Below are positions 54,345 through 64,000 of a stretch of DNA of 64,000 bases, piece by piece. Source of the stretch: Silene latifolia. Lineage: Eukaryota > Streptophyta > Magnoliopsida > Caryophyllales > Caryophyllaceae. The translations under genes and the position numbers were made by a program. The first letter of the stretch is position 1, and each line of letters opens with the position of its first letter. The notes below the pieces were generated by a model. It saw only the letters and a list, made by a program, of their open reading frames with translations. It was not told the DNA's origin and did not search any database. The stretch is from NCBI RefSeq assembly GCF_048544455.1, contig NC_133536.1, positions 192,699,325-192,763,324 on the forward strand, given 5' to 3'.

Positions 54345-55644
54345 GAAATTCACGAGGCTAGCGCAAGCCCAGTTTTACGTTCTCACTGAGTCCTGATGAT
54401 AAAAGAGACTCGTAATAAAAAAAAATATTAAATAATACTTAAATTGTCATAATATATCGTCAAAATATATTTTCTATAATTTACTAAACGTTTGCCGTGG
54501 CTTATTAGTATTTTGTCACGAATATTGTTACACTTATTACTGTTTTGTCACGATTATTGTTATTATTATTATTATTCTAAAAGAACTTTTTCAAAATAGA
54601 ACTTTCTATTTTCTTTTTATCAACTATAATTCAAGGTAGATTGAATGGTTAGCATTGTTATGAAAGATTATGGTGACAATTATAAGCGCTGAAGGAATAA
54701 ATAATGATTTTGTCCGTAAAATCTAATCTAACAATAAAACCCCAAAATTTATTTAGTATTTCTTTTTATGTTTAATTTACTTTCAGAGTGAAAAGCCAAA
54801 TTCAAATGAAAAGCCAAAATTTAATGATTGTATTTAGTGATACAAATATTTTCAACGTTTTCTCTGTTTTTTTTATGTATATATATAAACACGATAATAT
54901 AATTTGCTAAAATTCTCTCAAAAAGGAAATGATAAAATGTGATGTTTTATCATGTCTTATTATTTAATGAAAGTTTAACAACTTACAAGGAAAAAAATAT
55001 ACAACATTTTCAACCAACATTTCATGTTATTTATAAATTTAAAAAATAAGTATAAAGAAATTTAATCAATTCATTAAAATGTTTTATTACAAAAACTTCA
55101 GTTAAAATATTAATTTTATTATAAATGATCAAATTTGGATGTAAATTTGTATAGATTACATTAATTTTGAATTTTTTTTTCTCATAAAATATTAATGTAC
55201 ACAATTAATCTAAGGCTAATAATGATATCTTTTGGTTTTCTTTAACTTATATGTTACAAAATATATAAGAATACTTTTGTAAGGAATTTTAGTAAATTTA
55301 ATATTTATGTGGAAGGGTTAATTTAGTATTTTTACATTGTTGTGAGGTGGCGTCATAATAAGCTAAAAAATGTAAATTTTCATCAATTACGCACACAATA
55401 TGCCTTGTAATATTATCGTATAGATAATTAGATATATTGATTTTACTTTTGTTTGATTTTTTGTTTAATTTTCTTAACAAATAAAAAACAAATTTTAATA
55501 TTTATTGTGCTTAACGCTATACTTTTTTCAATTTGTTTTAAATAATAATAATGATGTGGCATGCTTTAATAACCTTAAAAGGTGAATATTGAAAGGTAAT
55601 GTTTAGTATTGTCTTTTTATATTATATATAGATATAGATATAGA
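54345..55644 (-). mobile_element. Helitron-like non-autonomous element
   Basis: On the minus strand the element would start TCTATATCTATATCTATATA (right end, 55644), like AT-rich plant Helitron 5' ends. It would stop near a small hairpin CCTCGTGAAtTTCACAGG (54346-54364). The usual CTRR end directly after the hairpin is not clear. A diverged part-copy lies at 62770-63210. It is AT-rich and non-coding. Confidence 0.4.
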
Positions 55645-56307
55645 TTAGGAGAAAGAGGTACGTTTCTTGAAAATAGAAAGTGAAATTGCGCTAACTAAAC
55701 CTCAAATACCTCAACACTAGTGTAATAACCACCCAACTCAAATTTCTCGCTCTTGAAAAGGGGAACAACCAAATATTTTTCAAATGCTTCCCTATAAAGG
55801 TCCAATATTTTATACACCTGATGCAGAAATAAATATTAGAGGCGACAATCATTGACACGATCCAAAAGCACGGCGCGAACCCGACACGAAGCAGCGGGTT
55901 AGGGTCAAGACGTTGTGACCTATTTAAGTAATAGGGATATTTTCACTTTGGGTGCCTGAGGTTTCGCGAAATTCCAGTTTGGGTACCTCACATTTACATA
56001 ATTCCACTTTGGGTGCCCAAGGTTTATAACTAAATGTATTTTGGGTGCCCAAGTTAAAAAAAAAAAAAAAAGAAAAAAAAAAGGACACCATTATTTACGT
56101 ATTCTTTGTTTTCCCCCAAATGTAAACCTACCTTCTTCACTATCCTATTTTTGATAGCTTATCCCAGTTTCCAAATCCAAATACAACTAGAGAAGAGAAG
56201 TATGAAGAAAATTATCTCTTTTCATTTGTTTCATGTTGGTTAACTTCACAAATTCTAGTATCTTATAAAAAATTGAAGAATCGAGCATTATCATTCTACA
56301 ACAATTA

Positions 56308-59300
56308 ATGGAGGTACAATTTTTTTTCCTAAACAGTTTTGTTAGTAAGTATTATTTCGATTTCGATCTATTCTGCAACACATATATCATAAGAAAGTCT
56401 TTGTTTGGAATTCATGGATTCATGATTACTAATTTTCTAGGGTTTTGGAAGAACAAATTGGGATTTTTTTTATTAATGGTGATGATTTGTTGAATATAAT
56501 TATTGTTTGTCTGATTCGTTTCGATTCAAGCAAGTATTCGTAATATTTTGATGCTATCAAACTTCTTATGTTATCATTTGTCTAAGTTGTCAAAAAATTT
56601 GAGTATGTGTGCCTGGGTTTTCTTCGGCCAATTGGGTTTGGAAATTCTTAATTTTTCCAAACATTCTCTCTTTATCTTAAATGATTCTTTCTTTGTTTCA
56701 ATTTTGCAGCAACACTGCCTTCTTTGTAATTTTAGAGGCCAGGAATTTGACATTACAAATATCAATCCTAATGAGTACTCGGTCATAGCTTTATATGTCG
56801 ATTTATGGAAGCATAATGCTAAGCGTAACATACCAGAACCTTGGAATATGAAGGTTGTGTATAGTATCCCTGGAAGTTTTGTACATTTGACCCTAGATTC
56901 TGATCAAGATATTATGACTATGTTTAAGTTGTATGAAAAAACCGAGGTGATACACTTATTTATAGAGGAGTTGAATACTCCAACTCCACTTTTACAATCT
57001 GCCAAGGAGCTCTATATGCTTTTGATAGAAACACAGTATGACGATGTTGTACCTTTTGGAGGGGATATATCTATGTTAACTGATGTTGATGTTGTATGGG
57101 ATCCTGAATGTGAAGACGACATTGAGTCATGTAGTTCACAAGGTATGTCTTATGCCTCAGACGAGTCACCCATGAATGAGTCGGATGATGTTCCTAAGTA
57201 CATAAAAAATGGAAAATGGTACTGTGAGCAGGCTAATGGTGAGATTAAGTTGGAGATTGGGCATCTTTTTGAGAATAAGAAAAGATTTTTAGATGTGTTA
57301 CAAGCATATGCTATTCAAGAGGGATTTGCATTAGACAAGAAAAGGAGTTTGAAGAAGAAATTTTGGGCAACTTGTAAGGATTTTCCTTATGATTATCCAC
57401 CCGGAGAAAATGCTGGTTGTTCAAACACGATGGTTTATGAGCCATGTCCTTGGAGAATTTATGCTTCACTCTTATCCGATGGTATAACTTATCAGATTAA
57501 GACTATGCTAGATAAGCATACATGCATAAGGGTCGATAAGAATCCGACTGTGAAAGCTCCTTGGGTGGCTGAGATGTTGACCATCGACTTTAAAGCTGCT
57601 CCTTCGATGGATATTACAACTATGAAGCACTACAAAATAAAAGCGGAAAACTGACGGAAAAAAACCGTCACTACGGCCTGTTTTCCGTCAGGAATGGCCA
57701 TTCCTGACGGTTATTCCGTCAGGATTAAACCGTCACTACAAATGGTCACAGAAAACTGTCTCTGACGGTATTTCCGTCAGGATGAGCATAACTGACGGTT
57801 ATTCCGTCATAATCTCACTTTTAGGGTGACTGGGCAAGTCAACGAAATGTTGACTAAAACTGACGGAATTTAATGAATGTCAGATATGGGGTCATAGTAG
57901 GAAATAGTATGTTGTATAGAGCTAGGGAGATCTTGAAAGAATCAATAGAGGGGTCTCACAAGGATTCATATGCGAGGCTGCCAACTTATATCAAAATGAT
58001 TATGGAGAGGACCCCGAAATCGATCACTGGGATATCGTGGACACGTCCCGAGAATCCGCAATCTAACCCGTTATTTAAAAAAATCTTTATCTCTTTTGAC
58101 GCGATGCAACAAGGCTTCATCAATGGATGTAGGCCATTTATAGGGGTAGATGGGACTCATATGAAAGGAAAGTTTGGCGGAACTTTATTAATAGCTTGTG
58201 CTTTGGACGGAGACAACGGAATTTTTCCACCTGCTTATGCTGTTGTAGATAAGGAAACCTCAGACACATGGGAGTTCTTTTTTTACCATTTGAAACGAAT
58301 GATCCATGAAGCATCAAGAAATAAATGGATCATTTGTAGTGATAGACAAAAGGTAGACATAAATACATAATTCTTCATCATTTACTAAGGTCGTTTTTAT
58401 TATTATGCAATTTTTACACTTTCTGAATTTTTGCAGGGAGTTGAATCTGCTTTAGCTTCTATGCTACCAGAGGCAAGTAGAAGAATATGTGCTAGACATT
58501 TGTATGCAAATTTCAAGCAAGAATGGCCCGGTGACTTATTAAAGAATTACTTTTGGATTGCTTCTAAAGCACACAATGGGTTTGTGTTTACAAAGGCAAT
58601 GGAGCAAATTAAGAAGAATAGTGTAGCTGCGTACAACTATTTAATGGACGTGCCTTTGGAGTTATGGGCGAGACACAAATTTGATCAATCTGTAAAGGTA
58701 GGCGAAGTAACTAATAATTTAGTGGAGTCATTCAATGCGTCAATTAGAGAGTTAAGGGGCTTACCAATATTGTCCATGCTTGAGGGGTTAAGGAGAAAGT
58801 GCATGAAAAATATGCACAAGAAGAGAAATGCAGTTACAAAATGGAATTCGTCTGCTTTTGCCCCAGTCAAGGAAATGTGTGACCGGGCGTGGGATGACGG
58901 CTACTATTGCATTCCAATATCAGCGGGGGAAGGATTGTATGATGTGAAAGATGGTAATCATTACTACAATGTGAATCTTAGGAAATGGACTTGCGATTGT
59001 CAAAGTTGGCAAAATTTGGGTATTCCCTGTAAGCATGCAGCGTCAGTCGTTAGGCATACAAGAGGCAAGATGGAACAATATGTGCATTCTTATTACTCCG
59101 CACATAGGTATGCCCAAGTTTATCAAGGTACAATCCCTCCGATTCCTGACTTTACCAAGTGGCTTGAAGATGAGGAGCCAAAATTAAACCCTCCTGAGGT
59201 AACAAGGAGGCCCTGAAGACCTAAGACTCAAAGGCGTAGAGAAAAGGGAGAATCAGCTAAAATGAAGAGAAGCACAGTTGTTAAGTGTTCAGTATGCGGG

Positions 59301-59413
59301 ACTCTTGGCCATAACAAAAGAGGTTGTCAAGGTGGGGAGACGAGAAAAAGTAAAAGGGCATCTGGAACAAGAATTCAAAATGGAGAATCAAGGAAGACTA
59401 TACGAGCTACTTG
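56308..59413 (+). pseudogene. MURA-like transposase (interrupted)
   Basis: Probable exons: 56308-56313 (ATGGAG), then 56710 onward (QHCLLCNFRGQEFDIT), and an intron at 58353-58436 (GT-AG) inside the catalytic domain. The domains run in order. First an N-terminal region resembling the PB1-like MULE domain; then the MuDR DNA-binding domain (EIGHLFENKKRFLDVLQAYA, CPWRIYAS); the MULE DDE domain (RPFIGVDGTHMKGKFGG, then WIICSDRQK|GVESAL, ARHLYANF); and a SWIM finger (WTCDCQSWQNLGIPCKHAAS). A CCHC knuckle CSVCGTLGHNKRGC lies at 59284-59325. A CACTA-end fragment of about 240 bp splits the gene at 57628, and an in-frame TGA at 59214-59216 precedes the knuckle. It cannot be functional as it stands. 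It would have bound the TIRs and cut them in the nucleus. Confidence 0.88.
57628..57866. mobile_element. CACTA (En/Spm) end fragment
   Basis: CACTACAAAATAAAAGCGG is a CACTA-type terminus. The following 220 bp are packed with CTGACGG and CCGTCAG words in both orientations, like CACTA subterminal transposase-binding arrays. No second CACTA terminus is found before the transposase reading resumes (MNVRYGVIVGN from 57873), so only one end is present or the other end is degraded. Confidence 0.6.
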
Positions 59414-60080
59414 ATATTTTCGTAGTAGTAATATTGGAGTGCTTAATCGTCTTGTCAAATGGTATGTTAGACCTTTTTTTGTAAACGAATACTCGATACT
59501 TTCGTAGTGATGTTATTTATGGGTCGGTGAATATTTTCTATAAGTATCGATCTCTTTGTATGTGGGCCACAATGCTTCGAAATGGTATGCTAGACCATTT
59601 TTTTGTAAATGAATGACATTTTCCGTAGTACTGTTATAATGATGATTTCTATTATTAGTGTAATTAATCATGTTAACTTAGCAAAATAACACAAACATGA
59701 TAATTAGGCATCTAAAATAGAGTAAGTCAAATTTTGGGCACCCAAAATATATTTGGTTATAAACTTGGGCACCCAAAGTGAAATTATGTAAATGTGAGGC
59801 ACCCAAACTGGAATTTCGCGAAACCTCAGGCGCCCAAAGTGAAAATATCCCTAAGTAATAGGTTGACATGGACACGACACAAAACTTAAAAGGGTCGGGT
59901 TACGGTTGAGCTCTTTTGACTCAAACCCGACACGAATAATCCATTTATTTAAAAGTGTCATAATATATTTGAGTTGAGTCAATAATTCAACAAAACAACT
60001 TAAAAGTAAGTATTTTTATTCCTTATTTTTGGGATAGAAGACATATAAAGCTTAGTTTATTTTATTAGTTTATTGGATTA

Positions 60081-60690
60081 AGGGGTCATTTGGTTCGCAC
60101 AAAGGTATCGGTATGGAATTAGGAATCAAACCAGGGTGGTATGGTTTGGAACTTGATTCCTTATACCTTGTGTTTGGTTCAATTATGGAATGAGGAATTA
60201 AATCTTGTTATATGTTTATTTTATTGATAAAATTTGTCTTATATTCGTATGTATTAATTTTCTAATTTAAATTTTTGTGTATTAATTTAAATCTTCTATA
60301 TAGTAATTTTTTTATATATGTTATTTTTTTAGATATCATAATATTTTTGTTCTTAAATGTATTTAAAATGTCGAAAAAAATCATTATTTGTATTTTCCCA
60401 GATAAGCATCTGAAAAAAAATAAAATTTTATGAATATTTCATTTTTTGGAGAAAAAAATATCAATTTTTCCACATTTTCCTTTTGAAGTCTCTTCTTTGT
60501 ATTTGATACCCAAGGGTATCAATCTCATACCCACCTTCCCCTTCGGGTATGAAAAACCCATACCTCATGGGTTTGAGGTATGAGTATGAAAACTAATTTT
60601 TTTTTTGCAAACAAACATAAAGTTTGGTTTAGCTAATTCCAAACTTATACCTTATACCTAGAATGGGTGAACCAAACAGTCAAACACCCC
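60081..60690. mobile_element. Harbinger/Tourist-like MITE
   Basis: It starts AGGGGTCATTTGGTTCGC and ends GTGAACCAAACAG...CACCCC. TTA lies on both sides (60078-60080, 60691-60693), the usual PIF/Harbinger target duplication. Inner palindromic GGTATGG/ATACC words are typical. It is about 610 bp and non-coding, inserted in the older hAT-like repeat. Confidence 0.6.
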
Positions 60691-61024
60691 TTAAACGGGT
60701 TAGGTGGGTTAAAAATGACCTCCTTATAGATAAATGAGTTAAAGATGCTTATAGATAAATGGGTTAAACAGGTCGGGTTGGGTTATGGAAAACTTAAATG
60801 AGTCGGGTTAAGGTTGAGACAAAAGAATCGTTTATGTAATTGACTCGGATTAGGGTTGAAATAGTAATGACTCATTGAAAGTTGACACGAATACGACATG
60901 ATACGAGGTCTAGAAATAATGCACATCACTTTTTCATGAAACCAAACTTCTGGGACTCCACATTATAATGAAGGCTCTAAATGACTCATGATAATAGCCA
61001 GCCCATATCATTTTGGGACTTATG

Positions 61025-62762
61025 TTTTTTTTTTTGATAAGGTAAGAAAATTAGATTGATTCTCTAGGGTAAGATCGACCTATCTTATTCTTTTGAATGA
61101 GAGAGGTAAGTTGAAGTCACTGGCTTTCAAACCACCTCGAAAGAGTAGGACATGAATGTCCAATAGAAGCCATGAAGTCAGTAGCCTCGTTGGCTTCACG
61201 AAGACAATGTTTAATTATGATCTCATCGAAAAAATGAAGGTCTAATGATCTCATTTCTTTGATAATACAAGAAATTTCCGAAGGAATTTGCCAAGTGTTA
61301 CGAATTGAGTTAATAAGACATAAATTATCACCGTCCATGATTAACTTTGAGATTCCTAAGTATTTAGCTGCTAAAATGCCTTCTTTTAAAGCGAGAGCTT
61401 CTACAACAAGAATACTATTTGATCCACATTTTTTTACTCCTAACAAAACGACGTTACCATTATAATATCTTATAGAATATCCTAAAACAGATTTATTGCC
61501 TTCTATTCTGAATCCGTCAAAATTTAGCTTTAGGAAACCGTTTATAGATTTCTCCCAACAAATTTCTTCCTTGCTAGAAGTGTTTCTAGCTGACTCGTCG
61601 TTCTCAGGATTGTTAAGATCCTTATGTCTAGTCTCATTCTAGGTCTTAGTGTTATATTACATAAAGTAATAAGTTTATTGATATTGATATGAACATTATT
61701 AAAGATGTCATTTCTGTAAAACCATGCATTCCACCAAATAAAAATAATCTTAATGAAATCATCATTTAGAATTAAGTCTTTGAGATAATTAAGTTTCATT
61801 GGAAAACTTTGACTTGCAATATTATCATAATTTGACAAAAAAATTGATGAAACTAATAATATCTATGTCTTGGATAACAGACCCAATCAAGGGACATTCG
61901 TAAAAGAAATGATTTTTGTTTTCAATAGGATAGTTGCACAAAACACAATGAGGTGGGACGTTAATATGACTTTTGAGAAGCCTACATTTCGTTGGGAGTA
62001 GAGGTGGCAATCGGGTCAAAGCGGGTCGGGTCATATCGGGTTCGGGTTATGTCGGATTTGTGATGTGTTTGGGTCGGTTCGGTTCATGTCCGGTCATCTT
62101 CAGGTGAGGTCATCAACGGGTGGCAAGTCGGGTCAGGTCAGTGTCGGGTCAGGTTATAAGCATATATTTTATCTTATATATTTTGTTTTAGATGGTAATT
62201 TTATGTTTAAATAATGGATATGTGTATTAATTGTAGTTTTAAGTGAAAATAATTAAAATGAATGTCAATTTGGTGTTATTTAAACCATTATTAACTTTGT
62301 TTATTATTGGGTCATCTATCAGGTTGAGAAAATATCGGGACACGGATCGGGTCGGGTCGATTTAGGTCGGATTGGAAAAAATAAGGATGTTATCGATTAT
62401 CGGGTCAGTTCGGGTCAGGTCAGTTTGGTTTCGGTTCACCCAATTTTCGAGTTGTATAGGGTCGGATTTCGGGCTGGGAAGATCGGATTCGTCGGGTCGG
62501 GTCAGCTTTTGCCAGCTCTAGTTGGGAGGCCATCAGCACAAGTTTTCCAAAGAAAAAAATTCAACTTTGGAAGAATGTTCAATTTCGAAATCCACTGAAA
62601 TTCACACTTGTCAAGAGCTTGATCGAACAAATCTTGCGCTAACCAAGTTGCTGTTTTGGTAGAGAAATTTCCATCCACGGACAGCCCCCAAATGAGGGTA
62701 TCTGGAATATCATTATGTGTTAGGGGAATGTTAGTAATCTGATTCACACTATCGTTATTCAC
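61025..62762 (-). pseudogene. LINE 3' half: zf-RVT and RNase H
   Basis: Minus-strand plant L1-type LINE. A T11 run at 61025-61035 is its poly(A) tail. From the 5' side it reads WGLSVDGNFSTKTATW...ILPKLNFFLWKTCADGLPT (zf-RVT), then after a hAT insertion KCRLLKSHINVPPHCVLCNYPIENKNHFF. An RNase H domain of the RVT_3 type follows (VVEALALKEGILAAKYLGISKLIMDGD ... HCLREANEATDFMA). The reverse transcriptase is missing: the element is truncated at about 62762, as is common for LINEs. Some frame changes occur between the segments, so it is dead. Confidence 0.85.
61999..62520. mobile_element. Non-autonomous hAT element with 8-bp TSD
   Basis: It starts TAGAGGTGGCAATCGGGTC and ends with the inverse of TAGAGCTGGCAAAAGC; GTTGGGAG is duplicated perfectly at 61991-61998 and 62521-62528. 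Both subterminal regions are dense in TCGGGTCGGG words. It is 522 bp and non-coding. It cuts the zf-RVT region of the LINE between LPT and KCRLL. Confidence 0.92.
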
Positions 62763-62769
62763 TAAATTG

Positions 62770-63210
62770 GAATCAAAATTTTAATATACACAATTACTTA
62801 AAAATAATGATGATGGCCTTTTTATATTCTTTAACTGGCATGTTACAAAATATATAATGAAATTTTTGTATGCAATTGTAATTAAATTTTAATTAACGTG
62901 GAAAAGTTAATTTAATAATTTTATATGCTGTAAGGTGATATCACAATAGATTATAAATATAAGATGCTTTTTAATTATATACTCAACATACCTTTCAATA
63001 TTAATTTACTTAAGAATACAAAGCCAAATTTTAATATTTCTTATGCTCTAACTGTATTTAATGCTCCATATTTATTTAACTTTAATTTTTTTTTTCATAT
63101 AATAAATGATGTTGTGGCTTCATAAAATGCACCTAAAACTGAGATTGTGAAATTATTATATTTTGTCTTGCCTTTTTATATTATACTCGTATATAGATAG
63201 ATATAAATAT
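62770..63210 (-). mobile_element. Part-copy of the Helitron-like repeat
   Basis: It resembles 55190-55640 throughout (ACACAATTA, GTTACAAAATATATAA, then GTGGAA-AGTTAATTTA and a TATATAGATA end). The two are clearly diverged and this copy is shorter. It is non-coding and abuts the truncated LINE. Confidence 0.45.
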
Positions 63211-63251
63211 ATATGTGGTATTATGACATCATTTTGAATAAATAAATTGCC

Positions 63252-64000
63252 CCTTTTTTTTTGGTAAAATGTGAGTAATATATTATATAATAAACAAGGT
63301 TACAAATGGTGAGTAATCATCAATTATCCATCTAGCACATACAAGTCTTTCTGCCTTAACCAATCTAAGTCCAGTTTAGTTAGAGCCTTGTAATCCCGCC
63401 CTCGAACTCTAGCTTTAACTTCATTAATCACCTGGTCTGCTGCTCTTTCTAGCCTCAACAACACCCCTTCCATGTTACTTCTATTCCTCTGCTGCCAAAT
63501 ATGGTATATCACACCCCACATCGTCTTTGCTTGCACTCCTTTTTGCGACTTTCAACTTTGTCCTTTGCGTGCACCAGACAATCATGTCATTTACTGGAAA
63601 GTTGATTTGCATTTTCTGACTGATATCCCGTATGACTCTTCTACTGTAGATGCATTCACAGAAGACATGTTCAATGCATTCAGTCTCCTGCTCACAGAGC
63701 AAGCACTTGTCATCAATATCCATGCCATATCCAATCAGTTTGTCTCTCGTTCTCAAGGCTCCATGTGCAACTAACCAACCTGTGAACTGATACTTTGGTA
63801 TCACATGATCATTCCACAGACAACTATACCAGGTCACCTTTGGTTTTGTGCCAGTGAACCATTCATAACAGTCCTTAGGAGAATACTCTGACTGAGCACT
63901 CCATTTACCAGCTGCATAACCAGGGAGCATCTCCTCCTTTACCTTGCATATCCTTCTCCAAACCCAGCTAGAGCTATTAGATGGAGTATATTCTAGCCAA
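63252..64000 (-). pseudogene. Second LINE 3' part (zf-RVT), runs off the window
   Basis: Minus-strand LINE. A T run near 63254-63262 may be its tail. Coding segments read from 63930 downward: YQFTGWLVAHGALRTRDKL...CLLCEQETECIEHVFCECIYS, the zf-RVT zinc-binding region of plant L1 elements. A C-terminal tail follows (IYHIWQQRNRSNMEG). It differs in sequence from the LINE at 61025, so it is a separate family. A frame change near 63530 separates the segments. The reverse transcriptase would lie beyond 64000. Confidence 0.82.

Larger units (their letters stand above)
55934..59851 (+). mobile_element. Mutator (MULE) transposon
   Basis: Both ends start GGGATATTTTCACTTTGGG and form terminal inverted repeats of about 119 bp (55934-56052 and 59733-59851), about 95% identical by eye. 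A perfect 9-bp duplication TAAGTAATA flanks it (55925-55933, 59852-59860), which is diagnostic for Mutator. The 3.9-kb element encodes a MURA-type transposase on the plus strand, now interrupted by a CACTA-end fragment. High TIR identity implies a fairly recent insertion. Confidence 0.93.
55834..60912. mobile_element. Older hAT-like repeat hosting other elements
   Basis: The outer parts (55834-55933, 59861-60077, 60694-60912) are rich in GGGTCGGGTT, GACACGA and AACCCGAC words. They start near TTAGAGGCGACAATCA and end near ACGAGGTCTA. The flanks GAAATAAA and GAAATAAT agree at 7 of 8 bases. Without the Mutator and Harbinger-like inserts the unit is about 0.5 kb. The ends are uncertain. Confidence 0.4.

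Overview
This window is plant nuclear DNA: spliced genes with GT-AG introns, a plastid-targeted UMP kinase, a DUF630/DUF632 protein, and long AT-rich intergenic DNA packed with nested transposons. It is a eudicot. Frequent short 'TACTCCGTA'-like relics and the style of the hAT and Stowaway repeats hint at Caryophyllales, but that is an inference from memory, not a proof.

Host genes occupy about 4-22.5 kb. (1) 4866-11482 (+) is a four-exon gene for a DUF630/DUF632 (NRG2-like) protein of 736 residues. (2) Its first intron holds a complete intronless same-strand gene, 6875-7648, for a 257-residue protein of three divergent ubiquitin folds with its own TATA box. (3) 12724-17542 (-) is a seven-exon plastid UMP kinase of 333 residues (PUMPKIN/PyrH type), converging on gene 1. 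(4) 19827-22441 (-) is a four-exon gene for a 360-residue POLAR-like protein. All exon joins keep frame, with GT-AG sites read directly from the sequence.

The rest is mobile DNA. Five hAT-type elements have perfect 8-bp target duplications (1899-2638, 22663-23041, 25963-26506, 40890-53010, 61999-62520); two of them sit inside LINE fragments. The largest is a decayed autonomous hAT whose transposase is split by a 7.7-kb broken Ty1/copia fossil, which itself carries a Stowaway MITE. A younger broken Ty1/copia fossil (30271-39034) lies inside another Stowaway MITE. A Mutator element (55934-59851, perfect 9-bp duplication, about 119-bp TIRs) carries a MURA-like transposase cut by a CACTA-end fragment, and lies within an older hAT-like repeat that also took a Harbinger/Tourist-like MITE. 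Two LINE 3' halves (-) close the window, the last running off its end.

Points most worth a second look are the intron-nested ubiquitin-fold gene, the copia fossil with one long LTR and only a 30-bp repeat at its other end despite a perfect target duplication, the tRNA-like segment inside the younger copia LTRs, the intronic hairpin in the UMP kinase gene, and a 17-bp-TSD retroposon of unknown origin at 18665-19238.
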